NCBI RefSeq assembly: GCF_024168645.1
Contig: NZ_JALJWF010000001.1
Coordinates: forward strand, 2,161,001 to 2,225,000
Length of the DNA: 64,000 bases
Direction of reading: 5' to 3'
From: Pseudomonas sp. GGS8
GTDB taxonomy: Bacteria > Pseudomonadota > Gammaproteobacteria > Pseudomonadales > Pseudomonadaceae
Part shown: one piece after another, positions 19,777 through 27,882 of the stretch
Layout of the letters: each line of letters begins with the position of its first letter
Numbering within the stretch: the first letter of the stretch is position 1
The notes under the pieces: model-generated
The model's database searches: none
Told to the model about the DNA's origin: nothing
What the model saw: only the letters and a program-made list of their open reading frames with translations
Program-made: the position numbers and the translations under genes

Positions 19777-20226
19777 TTAGCGCAGATCAAGCACCGCTAC
19801 CCATTGCTCGGCTGTCACCGGCATCACCGACAGCCGCGAGCCTTTCTGTACCAGCGGCATTTCGGCCAGCGCCGTTTGCTGTTTCAGATAGTCGAGCTTC
19901 AGTACCCTGGGAAACGTCTCGACGTGAGCGACATCGATCGCGCTCCAGGCGTTTTTCTCGGCAGAGGCCTTCGGATCGAAGTAATGACTCTCGGGCTCCA
20001 GCGCCGTCGGGTCCGGATACGCCGCCTCGACAATCTTGCCGATCCCGGCAATCCCCGGCTCCGGGCAGCTGGAGTGATAGAAGAAAAACTCATCGCCCAC
20101 CGTCATGGCCCGTAAAAAGTTGCGTGCCTGGTAGTTACGAACCCCGTCCCAGCGCGCTTGGCCAAGCTTCTCCAGGTCTTTGATGGAGAGTTCGTCGGGC
20201 TCGGATTTCATCAGCCAATACGCCAT
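19777..20226 (-). CDS. EVE domain-containing protein
   Basis: A 149-aa single EVE (PUA-like) domain, the family thought to bind modified bases in RNA or DNA. Motifs visible are MAYWLMKSEPDELSI at the start, RWDGVRNYQARNFLRAM near residues 27-43, EFFFYHSSCPEPGIAGIGKI, and YFDPKASAEKNAWSAIDV. The ATG at 20226 is preceded by AAGGAGC. It is usually found as a stand-alone gene near fau/zapA in Pseudomonas. No known role in this context; partners are not indicated by the flanks. Confidence 0.88.
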   Translation of the reverse strand: MAYWLMKSEPDELSIKDLEKLGQARWDGVRNYQARNFLRAMTVGDEFFFYHSSCPEPGIAGIGKIVEAAYPDPTALEPESHYFDPKASAEKNAWSAIDVAHVETFPRVLKLDYLKQQTALAEMPLVQKGSRLSVMPVTAEQWVAVLDLR

Positions 20227-20422
20227 GGTTTTGCTCCTTGCGAGGTGAGTGGGCAAGTTGTCGGGCAATTTTATGACAAACCGACGGTCGGTTGACGCCA
20301 GCGTTTGCGTGTCGGTTCACGTTGTCGCAAAATGCCGGCCTTCTTAGCTTGACGCTGCTGCACGGCCTACAAACGGAAACCGCTGCTGTCATCGTGTTGA
20401 TGTGCCTTGAGGGGGGCAATCG

Positions 20423-20572
20423 ATGAAACGCAAACCGGATTTACTATGGATATTGGTCATTTTGTTCGGTTTGGGCGTCGTGACCACCGGCTATGCCCAA
20501 AGCCTGTGGGCCAACAAGACCGATGCTCCCATCGAGATCGCGCAGCAACAGCGGTCGGCCTTCAAGCGCTGA
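20423..20572 (+). CDS. Small 49-aa single-span membrane protein
   Basis: ATG at 20423 with GAGGGGGGC about 8 nt upstream as ribosome site. The product starts MKRKPDLLWILVILFGLG and continues VVTTGYAQSLWAN, then a short polar tail. It has a basic N-terminus, one hydrophobic helix (about residues 7-26) and a possible AQS-type signal cleavage. Codon use looks like that of neighbouring genes, and G/C at third positions is frequent, unlike random AT-rich sequence. It converges on fau. I believe similar small proteins occur next to fau in other Pseudomonas, but cannot check here. Function unknown. Confidence 0.65.
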   Translation: MKRKPDLLWILVILFGLGVVTTGYAQSLWANKTDAPIEIAQQQRSAFKR

Positions 20573-20607
20573 ACCTGTCGTTTGGACGCCGCTGATTTCA
20601 GTGGCGT

Positions 20608-21213
20608 CTAGCCCGCGAAATACCACTCCTTGTCAGTGACCGTGCCCTGCAACGGTACATCCCAGCTCGCCTGAGCCAATCGTTGAACCTTCTGACATTC
20701 ATGGGCCAAGCCCAGCAGCGTCGGCTTGCGCCAGTTCTTGCGACGCGCCAGGTACGCCAGGCTTCGGTCGTAGAAGCCGCCGCCCATACCCAGGCGTCCG
20801 CCGACATCATCAAACCCCACCAACGGCAGCAACACCAGATCCAGCGCCCAGACCTTGCGTTGCCGGGCGAGGTTGTGCCGTGGTTCGGGAATGCGGAAAC
20901 GGTTGGGTCTGAACTTTTCACCGGGGCGAATCCGCTGGAACACCATTTTGGTTCGTGGCCAGGCGCTGAGTACCGGCAGGTACGTGGCTTTGCCCCGACG
21001 TTGCGCGGCACGCATCAGCAGGCGCGGATCGATTTCACCGTCGGTGGGCAGGTACAGGGAGATGTGTTTTGCGCGGCGGAACAGCGGGTGCTGGGCCAAT
21101 TGTTTATACAGCCCGCGAGCGGCTTCGCGTTGCTGACAGGGGGTCAGTGCGCGGCGGGCCTTGCGCAGCATGCGTCGAAGTTGCGGGCGGGGCAGCAGCG
21201 CAGGTTCGGTCAT
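20608..21213 (-). CDS. fau: 5-formyltetrahydrofolate cyclo-ligase
   Basis: Converts 5-formyl-THF to 5,10-methenyl-THF with ATP. The 201-aa protein has the family's RRMLRKARRAL N-terminal basic segment, YLPTDGEIDPRLL near 53-65, and the diagnostic LDLVLLPLVGFDDVGGRLGMGGGFYDRSL near 126-154. Also known as ygfA. In proteobacteria it lies just downstream of the 6S RNA gene, as here, and is often co-transcribed with it. Confidence 0.95.
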   Translation of the reverse strand: MTEPALLPRPQLRRMLRKARRALTPCQQREAARGLYKQLAQHPLFRRAKHISLYLPTDGEIDPRLLMRAAQRRGKATYLPVLSAWPRTKMVFQRIRPGEKFRPNRFRIPEPRHNLARQRKVWALDLVLLPLVGFDDVGGRLGMGGGFYDRSLAYLARRKNWRKPTLLGLAHECQKVQRLAQASWDVPLQGTVTDKEWYFAG

Positions 21214-21263
21214 GGATTCAGGCTTTAGAAAGTGCGAGTACTAAAAGCGTACCCGTAAACATG

Positions 21264-21291
21264 CCGATGCCGGTATGAAAACCGGCATCGG
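21264..21291. terminator. Hairpin between 6S RNA and fau
   Basis: GATGCCGG / CCGGCATC forms an 8-bp perfect stem with an 11- to 12-nt loop. It sits between the 3' end of the 6S RNA gene and the start of fau. It lacks a T run, so it could be an attenuator, a partial terminator or a processing signal. Confidence 0.45.
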
Positions 21292-21299
21292 ATTGAAAT

Positions 21300-21478
21300 C
21301 AGGCTCCCCGGATGAACCGCTGCTGACTTAGCCCTTGAACCCGAAAGTTCAAGGTGGAAGATGCAGTAGGCTTTAAGGCTTTCCGTCTAGCGGACATGCA
21401 CACCAGCCCAACGTGCAACCTCCAGGGTAGTGCGAATCGGCTCAGGGACGTGGTCAACTGGCAAGCACCCCAGGGAGT
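21300..21478 (-). ncRNA. ssrS: 6S RNA
   Basis: Read on the minus strand, this 180-nt stretch has the pairing ends CTCCCTGGGGTG near the 5' end and CATCCGGGGAGC at the 3' end, the conserved GTCCCTGAGCCGATT segment, and GGTGTGCATGTCCGC near the middle. A strong local hairpin, CCTTGAAC-TTTCGG-GTTCAAGG, follows. These match Pseudomonas 6S RNA as I remember it. The zapA-ssrS-fau order is the classic location. 6S RNA binds the sigma-70 holoenzyme and tunes transcription in stationary phase. Ends are estimated from the -10 box and the closing stem, accurate to a few bases. Confidence 0.92.
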
Positions 21479-21484
21479 GATGCG

Positions 21485-21490
21485 AGTATA
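21485..21490 (-). promoter_or_regulatory. -10 box of the ssrS promoter
   Basis: TATACT on the minus strand, about 7 nt before the inferred 5' end of 6S RNA. No strong -35 hexamer is obvious. Confidence 0.6.
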
Positions 21491-21509
21491 CCCCAAGCGG
21501 TCACGCGAA

Positions 21510-21827
21510 TCAGCCCTTGGTGACATCCGGATCGGTCGACAGCACCAGATCGACGCGGTCCAGCAGATCGCGAACCTGCTCGCGGGTCGAGCCGCTGGCC
21601 TGCACATCCGGGCGTTCTTCCTTGTGCAGAAGATCGTGCGTGATGTTCAGCGCAGCCATCACGGCAATGCGGTCGGCACCGATGACTTTGCCGCTGCTGC
21701 GGATTTCGCGCATCTTGCCGTCCAGATAGCGGGCGGCGCTGATCAGATTGCTGCGCTCTTCCTGGGGGCAGATGATCGAATATTCTTTATCGAGGATCTG
21801 CACAGTAACGCTATTACTTGAACTCAT
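21510..21827 (-). CDS. zapA: Cell division protein ZapA
   Basis: Small FtsZ-associated protein that bundles protofilaments at midcell. The 105-aa protein has VTVQILDKEYSIICPQEERS at the N-terminus, then the AARYLDGKMREIRSSGKVIG helix, DRIAVMAALNITHDLL, and a C-terminal coiled coil. All are typical of ZapA. The start ATGA overlaps the stop of the zapB-like gene by 4 nt, so the pair is coupled. The 6S RNA promoter begins within about 30 nt of its stop. Confidence 0.93.
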   Translation of the reverse strand: MSSSNSVTVQILDKEYSIICPQEERSNLISAARYLDGKMREIRSSGKVIGADRIAVMAALNITHDLLHKEERPDVQASGSTREQVRDLLDRVDLVLSTDPDVTKG

Positions 21828-22033
21828 GAGTCTTGCTCCAGGGCCTTGAGGCGCGAAATCATCGATTCGACCTTACGCCGGGCGATTTCATTTTTTTCAA
21901 TGAGGTGCGCGCGTTCCTCGCGCCAGGTCTTTTCCTGAGCTAGTAAGAGTGCGTTTTGACTCTTAAGTTGCTCGACTCGGGTAATCAGCAATTCAAGTCT
22001 GGCCATCAGCGCTTGCAGGTCGGTGTCTTCCAT
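21824..22033 (-). CDS. ZapB-like coiled-coil protein (TIGR02449 type)
   Basis: A 69-aa protein that is almost entirely one predicted coiled coil: LQALMARLELLITRVEQL with Leu/Ile/Val at heptad positions, then a Glu/Arg-rich middle and MISRLKALEQDS. Upstream of and overlapping zapA, as in other gammaproteobacteria where the family is suspected to assist the division ring. The ATG at 22033 is used; a GTG at 22042 in the same frame is possible. The division role is inferred from size, coiled coil and context. Confidence 0.8.
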   Translation of the reverse strand: MEDTDLQALMARLELLITRVEQLKSQNALLLAQEKTWREERAHLIEKNEIARRKVESMISRLKALEQDS

Positions 22034-22158
22034 TGTGTCCACGTGTTCGTCTGATGGGAGGTAGCTGGCGGACAGCCTTTAATAGTCTTGGCGAGTCTGT
22101 CGATGTAGGATACAAGGCCTTCATTCTAGACATAGCGCCGTCTGGCGCCTAGCTACCC

Positions 22159-22713
22159 ATGCCCATTCAGAATTCTCCGTACCAAGCCTTCGCCACCCTG
22201 CTGAGCACCAGCGGCCATCCCGTCTCGCCTGCCGAGCTACACGGCCTGCTACTCGGTCGCAGTTGCGCCGGTGCCGGTTTCGATGCCGACAGCTGGCTGG
22301 CAGACGCCGCCGAGCTGCTCGAAGGCGAGCCGCAAGACAACGTTCGCAACGCCTTGATCGGCCTGCAAGAAATGGTCAAGGGCGAGCTTACCAGCGACGA
22401 CATGACCGTTGTTCTGCTGCTGCCGAGCGACGACGCGCCGCTCACCGAGCGCGCGGCCGCGCTGGGCCAGTGGTGCCAGGGCTTCCTTACCGGCTTCGGT
22501 TTGACCCGTCGCGAATATGCCCTCAGCGCTGAAGCGGCTGAAGTGCTGCAGGATCTGGCCGCCATTTCTCAGGTGCAAGACGCCCTGGAAGAGTCCGACG
22601 ATGGCGAAAGCGACTACATGGAAGTCATGGAGTACCTGCGCGTCGCACCGTTGCTGCTGTTCACTGAAACCAAGAAAACCGACGAAGCAGCCGCCAAACC
22701 GTCGTTGCATTAA
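22159..22713 (+). CDS. UPF0149 / YgfB-family protein
   Basis: A 184-aa cytoplasmic, acidic, helical protein. The family signature is visible as [16 protein letters not shown] near residues 22-37, [20 protein letters not shown] near 97-116, and [21 protein letters not shown] text at the end ([17 protein letters not shown]). It precedes pepP by 26 nt on the same strand, the usual ygfB-pepP-ubiH-ubiI order. In P. aeruginosa YgfB has been linked to ampDh3 and beta-lactam resistance; whether that holds here is unknown. Confidence 0.9.
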   Translation: MPIQNSPYQAFATLLSTSGHPVSPAELHGLLLGRSCAGAGFDADSWLADAAELLEGEPQDNVRNALIGLQEMVKGELTSDDMTVVLLLPSDDAPLTERAAALGQWCQGFLTGFGLTRREYALSAEAAEVLQDLAAISQVQDALEESDDGESDYMEVMEYLRVAPLLLFTETKKTDEAAAKPSLH

Positions 22714-22739
22714 TCGCGAGCCAGGAAAGCCATCTGCCC

Positions 22740-24074
22740 ATGATTCATATCCCGAAATCGGAATACAGCCGTCGCCGCAAGGCCTTGATGGCGCAGATGG
22801 AACCCAACAGCATCGCCATCCTGCCCGCCGCCGCGGTTGCCATTCGCAACCGTGACGTCGAGCACGTTTACCGTCAGGACAGCGACTTCCAGTACCTCAG
22901 TGGCTTTCCCGAGCCTCAGGCCGTTATCGTTTTGATTCCCGGTCGCGAACATGGCGAGTACATCCTGTTCTGCCGTGAACGCAATGCCGAGCGCGAGCTG
23001 TGGGACGGCCTGCGCGCCGGCCAGGAAGGCGCAATCCGTGATTACGGCGCCGACGACGCTTTTCCCATCACCGACATTGATGACATCCTGCCGGGTCTGA
23101 TCGAAGGCCGCGACCGGGTGTATTCGGCCATGGGCAGCAACCCGGAATTCGATCGACACCTGATGGACTGGATCAACGTGATCCGCTCTAAAGCGCACCT
23201 CGGCGCCCAGCCGCCGAACGAATTCGTTGCCCTGGATCATCTGCTGCACGACATGCGCCTGTATAAATCGGCGGCAGAAGTGAAGGTGATGCGCGAAGCC
23301 GCGCGGATTTCCGCTCAGGCCCATACTCGGGCGATGCAGGCCAGCCGTGCCGGTTTGCATGAGTTCAGCCTCGAAGCCGAGCTCGATTACGAATTCCGCA
23401 AGGGCGGGGCGAAGATGCCGGCCTATGGTTCGATCGTCGCCGCCGGGCGCAACAGTTGCATCCTGCATTACCAGCAGAATGACGCGGTGCTCAAGGACGG
23501 CGATCTGGTGCTGATTGACGCTGGTTGCGAGATCGACTGCTACGCCAGCGATATCACCCGCACCTGGCCAGTCAACGGCAAGTATTCACCGGAACAGAAG
23601 GCGATCTACGAGCTGGTGCTGGCTTCCCAGGAAGCGGCGTTTGCCGAAATCGCACCGAACAAACACTGGAACCAGGCGCATGAAGCCACGGTTCGGGTCA
23701 TTACCGCGGGTCTTGTGACGTTGGGCCTGCTGCAGGGCGATGTCGATGAACTGATCGCCAGCGAAGCCTACAAGGCGTTTTACATGCACCGCGCCGGCCA
23801 CTGGCTGGGCATGGATGTGCATGACGTCGGCGAGTACAAGGTGGGTGGTGAGTGGCGCGTGCTGGAAGTCGGCATGGCGCTGACAGTCGAGCCAGGCATC
23901 TACATTGCCCCGGACAACCAGAACGTGGCGAAGAAATGGCGCGGCATTGGCGTGCGCATCGAGGACGACGTGGTAGTCACCAAAACCGGTTGTGAAATCC
24001 TGACGAACGACGTGCCGAGAACGGTCGCCGAGATCGAGGCCTTGATGGCCGCCGCACGGACACAAGCGGCATGA
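22740..24074 (+). CDS. pepP: Xaa-Pro aminopeptidase II
   Basis: Metallopeptidase that removes N-terminal residues preceding proline. The 444-aa protein has the creatinase-like N-domain followed by the pita-bread catalytic domain. The five metal ligands are present at the positions expected from the E. coli enzyme: Asp260 and Asp271 (LIDAGCEIDCYASDIT), His354 (HRAGHWLGMDVHD), Glu384 (TVEPGIYI) and Glu408 (GVRIEDD). Its stop overlaps the ubiH start by 4 nt (ATGA), so it is in one operon with the ubiquinone hydroxylases. Confidence 0.97.
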   Translation: MIHIPKSEYSRRRKALMAQMEPNSIAILPAAAVAIRNRDVEHVYRQDSDFQYLSGFPEPQAVIVLIPGREHGEYILFCRERNAERELWDGLRAGQEGAIRDYGADDAFPITDIDDILPGLIEGRDRVYSAMGSNPEFDRHLMDWINVIRSKAHLGAQPPNEFVALDHLLHDMRLYKSAAEVKVMREAARISAQAHTRAMQASRAGLHEFSLEAELDYEFRKGGAKMPAYGSIVAAGRNSCILHYQQNDAVLKDGDLVLIDAGCEIDCYASDITRTWPVNGKYSPEQKAIYELVLASQEAAFAEIAPNKHWNQAHEATVRVITAGLVTLGLLQGDVDELIASEAYKAFYMHRAGHWLGMDVHDVGEYKVGGEWRVLEVGMALTVEPGIYIAPDNQNVAKKWRGIGVRIEDDVVVTKTGCEILTNDVPRTVAEIEALMAAARTQAA

Positions 24075-25258
24075 GTCGAGTCAATCTGGCAATCATCGGC
24101 GGTGGCCTGGTTGGCGCCAGCCTGGCATTGGCGTTGCAGGCCGGGGCCAAGGCTCGTGGCTGGAAGATCGTGCTGATCGAACCCTTTGCCCCTGGCGACA
24201 CCTATCAGCCGAGTTATGACGCTCGCTCTTCGGCGTTGTCGTTCGGCGCCCGGCAGATTTATCAGCGGTTGGGCGTGTGGCAGGAAATCTCCCGCCGCGC
24301 CGAGCCGATCAAACAAATTCATGTCTCCGACCGTGGGCGTTTTTCCACGGCGCGGTTGTCGGCGATGGAAGAGGGGGTTCCGGCGCTGGGTTATGTGGTG
24401 GAAAACGCCTGGCTCGGCCAATGCCTCTGGCACAGTCTGGACAAGGACGTGATCAATTGGCGTTGCCCGGCGGAGGTCACCGGCATGGAACCGCTGACTG
24501 ACGGCTATCGCCTGACGCTCAACGATGAAACCCTGGTGGAATGCGACCTCGCGGTGTTGGCCGATGGCGGCCGTTCGGGCCTGCGTGAGCAGCTGGGTAT
24601 CGGCATCAAGAAACGCCCGTACAACCAGAGCGCGCTGATCGCCAATATCACCCCGAGCGAAGCGCACAACGGCATGGCCTTCGAGCGCTTCACCGACGAT
24701 GGCCCAATGGCTTTGTTGCCGCTGCCGGAAAACCGCTGCGCCTTGGTCTGGACCCGTCTGGGCATGGACGCGCAACGACTGGTAGCCCTTGATGACCGCA
24801 GCTTTCTCAGCGAGTTGCAGGGCGTGTTCGGTTATCGCCTCGGCACGCTGAAACAGGTCGGAGCGCGCAATTTGTATCCGTTGTCGCTGATCGAAGCCGA
24901 GGAGCAAGTTCGCCCGCATCTGGCGATCCTCGGCAACGCCGCGCACAGCCTGCACCCGATTGCCGGGCAAGGCTTCAACCTGTCCCTGCGCGATGCCCAG
25001 GCCTTGGCCGACACTTTGTTGGGCAGCGAGACCGCGCTTGGCGATTTCACCACCTTGCAGGCTTATCGCGAGCGCCAGCGTCTGGACCAGAACTTGACCG
25101 TGGGTTTCTCCGATCAGGTCACCCGATTGTTCGGCAGCACCCAGCCGCTGGTTTCCCTGGGCCGCAACATCGGCCTGCTCGGCCTTGATCTGCTGCCGCC
25201 GGCCAAGCGCTGGTTCGCCCGACAGGCCATGGGCCTGGGTACACGTCCAGATGTTTAA
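24071..25258 (+). CDS. ubiH: 2-octaprenyl-6-methoxyphenol hydroxylase
   Basis: FAD monooxygenase of aerobic ubiquinone synthesis. The 395-aa protein has the FAD-binding GGGLVGASLALALQAG at the N-terminus, the DG-type motif CDLAVLADGGRSGLREQLG near residues 158-176, and the second FAD motif ILGNAAHSLHPIAGQGFNLS near 285-305. First of two hydroxylase paralogues in tandem; the order pepP-ubiH-ubiI decides the assignment. The 3' end overlaps a possible 37-codon ORF. Confidence 0.93.
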   Translation: MSRVNLAIIGGGLVGASLALALQAGAKARGWKIVLIEPFAPGDTYQPSYDARSSALSFGARQIYQRLGVWQEISRRAEPIKQIHVSDRGRFSTARLSAMEEGVPALGYVVENAWLGQCLWHSLDKDVINWRCPAEVTGMEPLTDGYRLTLNDETLVECDLAVLADGGRSGLREQLGIGIKKRPYNQSALIANITPSEAHNGMAFERFTDDGPMALLPLPENRCALVWTRLGMDAQRLVALDDRSFLSELQGVFGYRLGTLKQVGARNLYPLSLIEAEEQVRPHLAILGNAAHSLHPIAGQGFNLSLRDAQALADTLLGSETALGDFTTLQAYRERQRLDQNLTVGFSDQVTRLFGSTQPLVSLGRNIGLLGLDLLPPAKRWFARQAMGLGTRPDV

Positions 25259-25364
25259 GCGGACGCACCTGCACGTCGATATTCATGACGGCGCGAGCAC
25301 TTTGGTGACGCGCGTCGAGAAACCCCTTTACGTGCGGCTCGAGCCGCAAGCGAGACAGGCCTAA
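25251..25364 (+). CDS. Possible 37-aa ORF between ubiH and ubiI
   Basis: ATG at 25251 overlaps the last codons of ubiH in another frame, and the ORF stops 3 nt before the ubiI ATG. The predicted peptide is basic with many His and Arg (MFKRTHLHVDIHDG...) and no membrane segment. The close fit between two coupled genes is suggestive, yet no good ribosome site is visible and no family is recognised. It may simply be a spacer. Confidence 0.2.
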   Translation: MFKRTHLHVDIHDGASTLVTRVEKPLYVRLEPQARQA

Positions 25365-25367
25365 AGC

Positions 25368-26591
25368 ATGGAAATGCGCGCAGATCTGCTGATTGTCGGG
25401 GCCGGAATGGTCGGCAGCGCCCTGGCGTTGGCGTTACAAAACAGCGGGCTCGAAGTCCTGCTGCTGGACGGCAGCCCCCTGAGCGTCAAACCCTTCGATG
25501 GCCAGGCGCCGTTCGAACCACGGGTAAGCGCCTTGTCGGCGGCCAGCCAGCGAATACTCGAACGCTTGGGCGTCTGGGACGGCATCGCCAATCGGCGCAG
25601 CAGCCCCTACACCGACATGCACGTCTGGGACGGCAGCGGCACCGGGAAAATCCATTTCTCGGCGACCAGCGTACATGCTGAAGTGCTCGGGCATATCGTC
25701 GAGAACCGCGTGGTTCAGGATGCTTTGCTCGACCGGCTGCACGACTGCGACCTCGGGATGCTGGCCAATGCGCGTCTGGAGCAGATGCGCCGCTCCGGTG
25801 ACGACTGGCTGCTGACCCTGGCCGATGGCCGCACCTTGCGGGCGCCGTTGGTGATCGCGGCGGATGGCGCCAACTCGGCGGTGCGGCGCCTGACTGGCGT
25901 TGCGACCCGTGAGTGGGATTACATGCACCACGCGATCGTCACCAGTGTGCGCAGCGCCAAACCGCATCAGATGACCGCGTGGCAGCGTTTCACCGACAAC
26001 GGCCCGCTGGCGTTTTTGCCCCTGGAACGGGACGGTCAGCAGGATTGGTGCTCGATCGTCTGGTCGACCACGCCGAGTGAAGCCGAACGCCTGATGGCGC
26101 TGGACGACGAAGGCTTCTGCAAAGAACTGGAGCGGGCCTTTGAAGGCTGCCTCGGCACGGTGCTCAGTGCCGACCCGCGTCTGTGCGTGCCGCTGCGTCA
26201 GCGTCATGCCAAGCGTTACGTGGCTGAAGGCCTGGCGTTGATCGGCGATGCGGCCCACACCATTCATCCGCTGGCCGGGCAGGGCGTGAACCTCGGTTTC
26301 CTCGATGCTGCGGTATTGGCCGAAGTGTTGCTGCAAGCGGCCGCGCGGGGTGAACGGTTGGCGGATGTGAAAGTGCTCAGTCGCTACGAACGTCGGCGCA
26401 TGCCCCACAACCTGGCGTTGATGGCGGCGATGGAAGGGTTCGAACGGCTGTTCCAGGCCGATCCATTGCCGGTGCGCTGGTTGCGCAATACCGGGTTGAA
26501 GATGGTCGACCAGATGCCCGAGGCCAAGGCGTTGTTCGTGCGCGAAGCGCTTGGGTTGATCGGGGATCTACCGGCGTTGGCCAAGGCCTGA
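25368..26591 (+). CDS. ubiI: UbiI/VisC-type ubiquinone hydroxylase
   Basis: Paralogous FAD monooxygenase of 407 aa, probably the C5 hydroxylase of ubiquinone synthesis. Motifs: GAGMVGSALALALQNSGLEV at residues 8-27, the ENRVVQDALLDRL helix, LVIAADGANSAVRRLTGV with the DG motif, and LIGDAAHTIHPLAGQGVNLG near 284-303. It follows ubiH at 109 nt on the same strand. UbiF/Coq7-type activity is a possible alternative because UbiH, UbiI and UbiF are close in sequence. Confidence 0.88.
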   Translation: MEMRADLLIVGAGMVGSALALALQNSGLEVLLLDGSPLSVKPFDGQAPFEPRVSALSAASQRILERLGVWDGIANRRSSPYTDMHVWDGSGTGKIHFSATSVHAEVLGHIVENRVVQDALLDRLHDCDLGMLANARLEQMRRSGDDWLLTLADGRTLRAPLVIAADGANSAVRRLTGVATREWDYMHHAIVTSVRSAKPHQMTAWQRFTDNGPLAFLPLERDGQQDWCSIVWSTTPSEAERLMALDDEGFCKELERAFEGCLGTVLSADPRLCVPLRQRHAKRYVAEGLALIGDAAHTIHPLAGQGVNLGFLDAAVLAEVLLQAAARGERLADVKVLSRYERRRMPHNLALMAAMEGFERLFQADPLPVRWLRNTGLKMVDQMPEAKALFVREALGLIGDLPALAKA

Positions 26592-26703
26592 GATCTTCGT
26601 TGGGGCTGATAGCCTCTTCGCGGGCAAGTCGGTATATCCATCACCCATTTCAGCTGTGCAACATCTGGTAACTCCTCCAGCCACTGTTCGATTGAGAAGC
26701 GAA

Positions 26704-26722
26704 ATGTGAGTCCTTATCATTT
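26704..26722. promoter_or_regulatory. Weak Fur-box-like site upstream of the ferric importer
   Basis: On the minus strand AATGATAAGGACTCACATT contains TGATAA followed by an imperfect second arm. It agrees with the 7-1-7 Fur inverted repeat at about 10 of 14 positions. It lies 34 nt before the fbpA start, a sensible place for an iron-dependent operator. Confidence 0.35.
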
Positions 26723-26755
26723 GGCCTCACGTTCCCCACTCGAGAGATCGCTTCC

Positions 26756-27760
26756 ATGTTGGCCCCCAAGCGTCTACTGACCGCACTGGCCCTGACCCTG
26801 ATTGGCAGCACCGCCGCCCAGGCCGCCGACGAGGTGGTGGTTTACTCCTCGCGTATCGATGAACTGATCAAACCGGTCTTCGATGCCTACACCCAGAAAA
26901 CCGGTGTGCAGGTGAAGTTCATTACCGACAAGGAAGCGCCGTTGATGCAGCGGATCAAGGCCGAAGGCGAAAACGCCACCGCCGACCTGCTGCTGACCGT
27001 CGATGCCGGCAACCTCTGGCAGGCCGAGCAGATGGGCATCCTCCAGCCGTTCACTTCCAAGGTGATCGACGCCAACATTCCGCTGCAATATCGCGCGTCG
27101 TCCCATGCCTGGACCGGCCTGAGCCTGCGGGCGCGCACCATCGCCTACTCCACCGACCGGGTGAAACCCGGTGAGCTGACCACCTACGAGGCGCTGGCCG
27201 ACAAGCAGTGGGAAGGCCGCCTGTGCCTGCGCACGGCGAAGAAGGTCTACAACCAGTCCCTGACCGCCACCATGATCGAAGTCCATGGCGCCGAGAAAAC
27301 CGAGAAGATCCTCAAGGGCTGGGTCAACAACCTGTCCACCGATGTGTTCTCCGACGACATCGCTGTGCTGGAAGCGATCAATGCCGGTCAGTGCGACGTC
27401 GGCATCGTCAACACTTACTACTACGGCCGTCTGCACAAGCAGAAGCCGGACCTGCCGGTAAAACTGTTCTGGCCGAATCAGGGCGACCGTGGCGTGCACG
27501 TCAACCTGTCGGGCATTGGCCTGACCAAGCATGCACCGCACCCGGAAGCTGCCAAAGCTTTGGTGGAGTGGATGACCACACCTGAGGCGCAGAAGATTTT
27601 CGCTGACGTGAACCAGGAGTTCCCGGCCAACCCTGCTGTTCAGCCTTCAGCTGAAGTCGCGAGCTGGGGCAAGTTCGTGGCTGATACGTTGCCGGTGGAA
27701 ATCGCCGGCAAGCGTCAGGCTGAAGCGATCCGGATGATGGACCGGGTCGGCTGGAACTGA
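26756..27760 (+). CDS. Ferric iron ABC transporter, periplasmic binding protein (FbpA/HitA type)
   Basis: Binds Fe3+ in the periplasm. The 334-aa protein has signal peptide [20 protein letters not shown] (cleavage near AAQA, residue 23) followed by [20 protein letters not shown], typical of the Fbp family. The adjacent iron-ligand tyrosines are in [10 protein letters not shown] at about residues 217-226. The permease gene follows on the same strand; no ATPase gene is next to it, so the energy-coupling subunit must be elsewhere. A weak Fur-like site precedes the gene. As I remember, the PAO1 equivalents are PA5217-PA5216. Confidence 0.9.
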   Translation: MLAPKRLLTALALTLIGSTAAQAADEVVVYSSRIDELIKPVFDAYTQKTGVQVKFITDKEAPLMQRIKAEGENATADLLLTVDAGNLWQAEQMGILQPFTSKVIDANIPLQYRASSHAWTGLSLRARTIAYSTDRVKPGELTTYEALADKQWEGRLCLRTAKKVYNQSLTATMIEVHGAEKTEKILKGWVNNLSTDVFSDDIAVLEAINAGQCDVGIVNTYYYGRLHKQKPDLPVKLFWPNQGDRGVHVNLSGIGLTKHAPHPEAAKALVEWMTTPEAQKIFADVNQEFPANPAVQPSAEVASWGKFVADTLPVEIAGKRQAEAIRMMDRVGWN

Positions 27761-27882
27761 GTCTGTCGATATACCGCGCCACCGAATGAAATGGCGGCGT
27801 CCCTGCCGGCCTGATCGCTCCAACACTCTGCGTCGAGGCGTGACGCAGAGCGTGGGCGCACTCATTTAAACGAGAACTTTCC

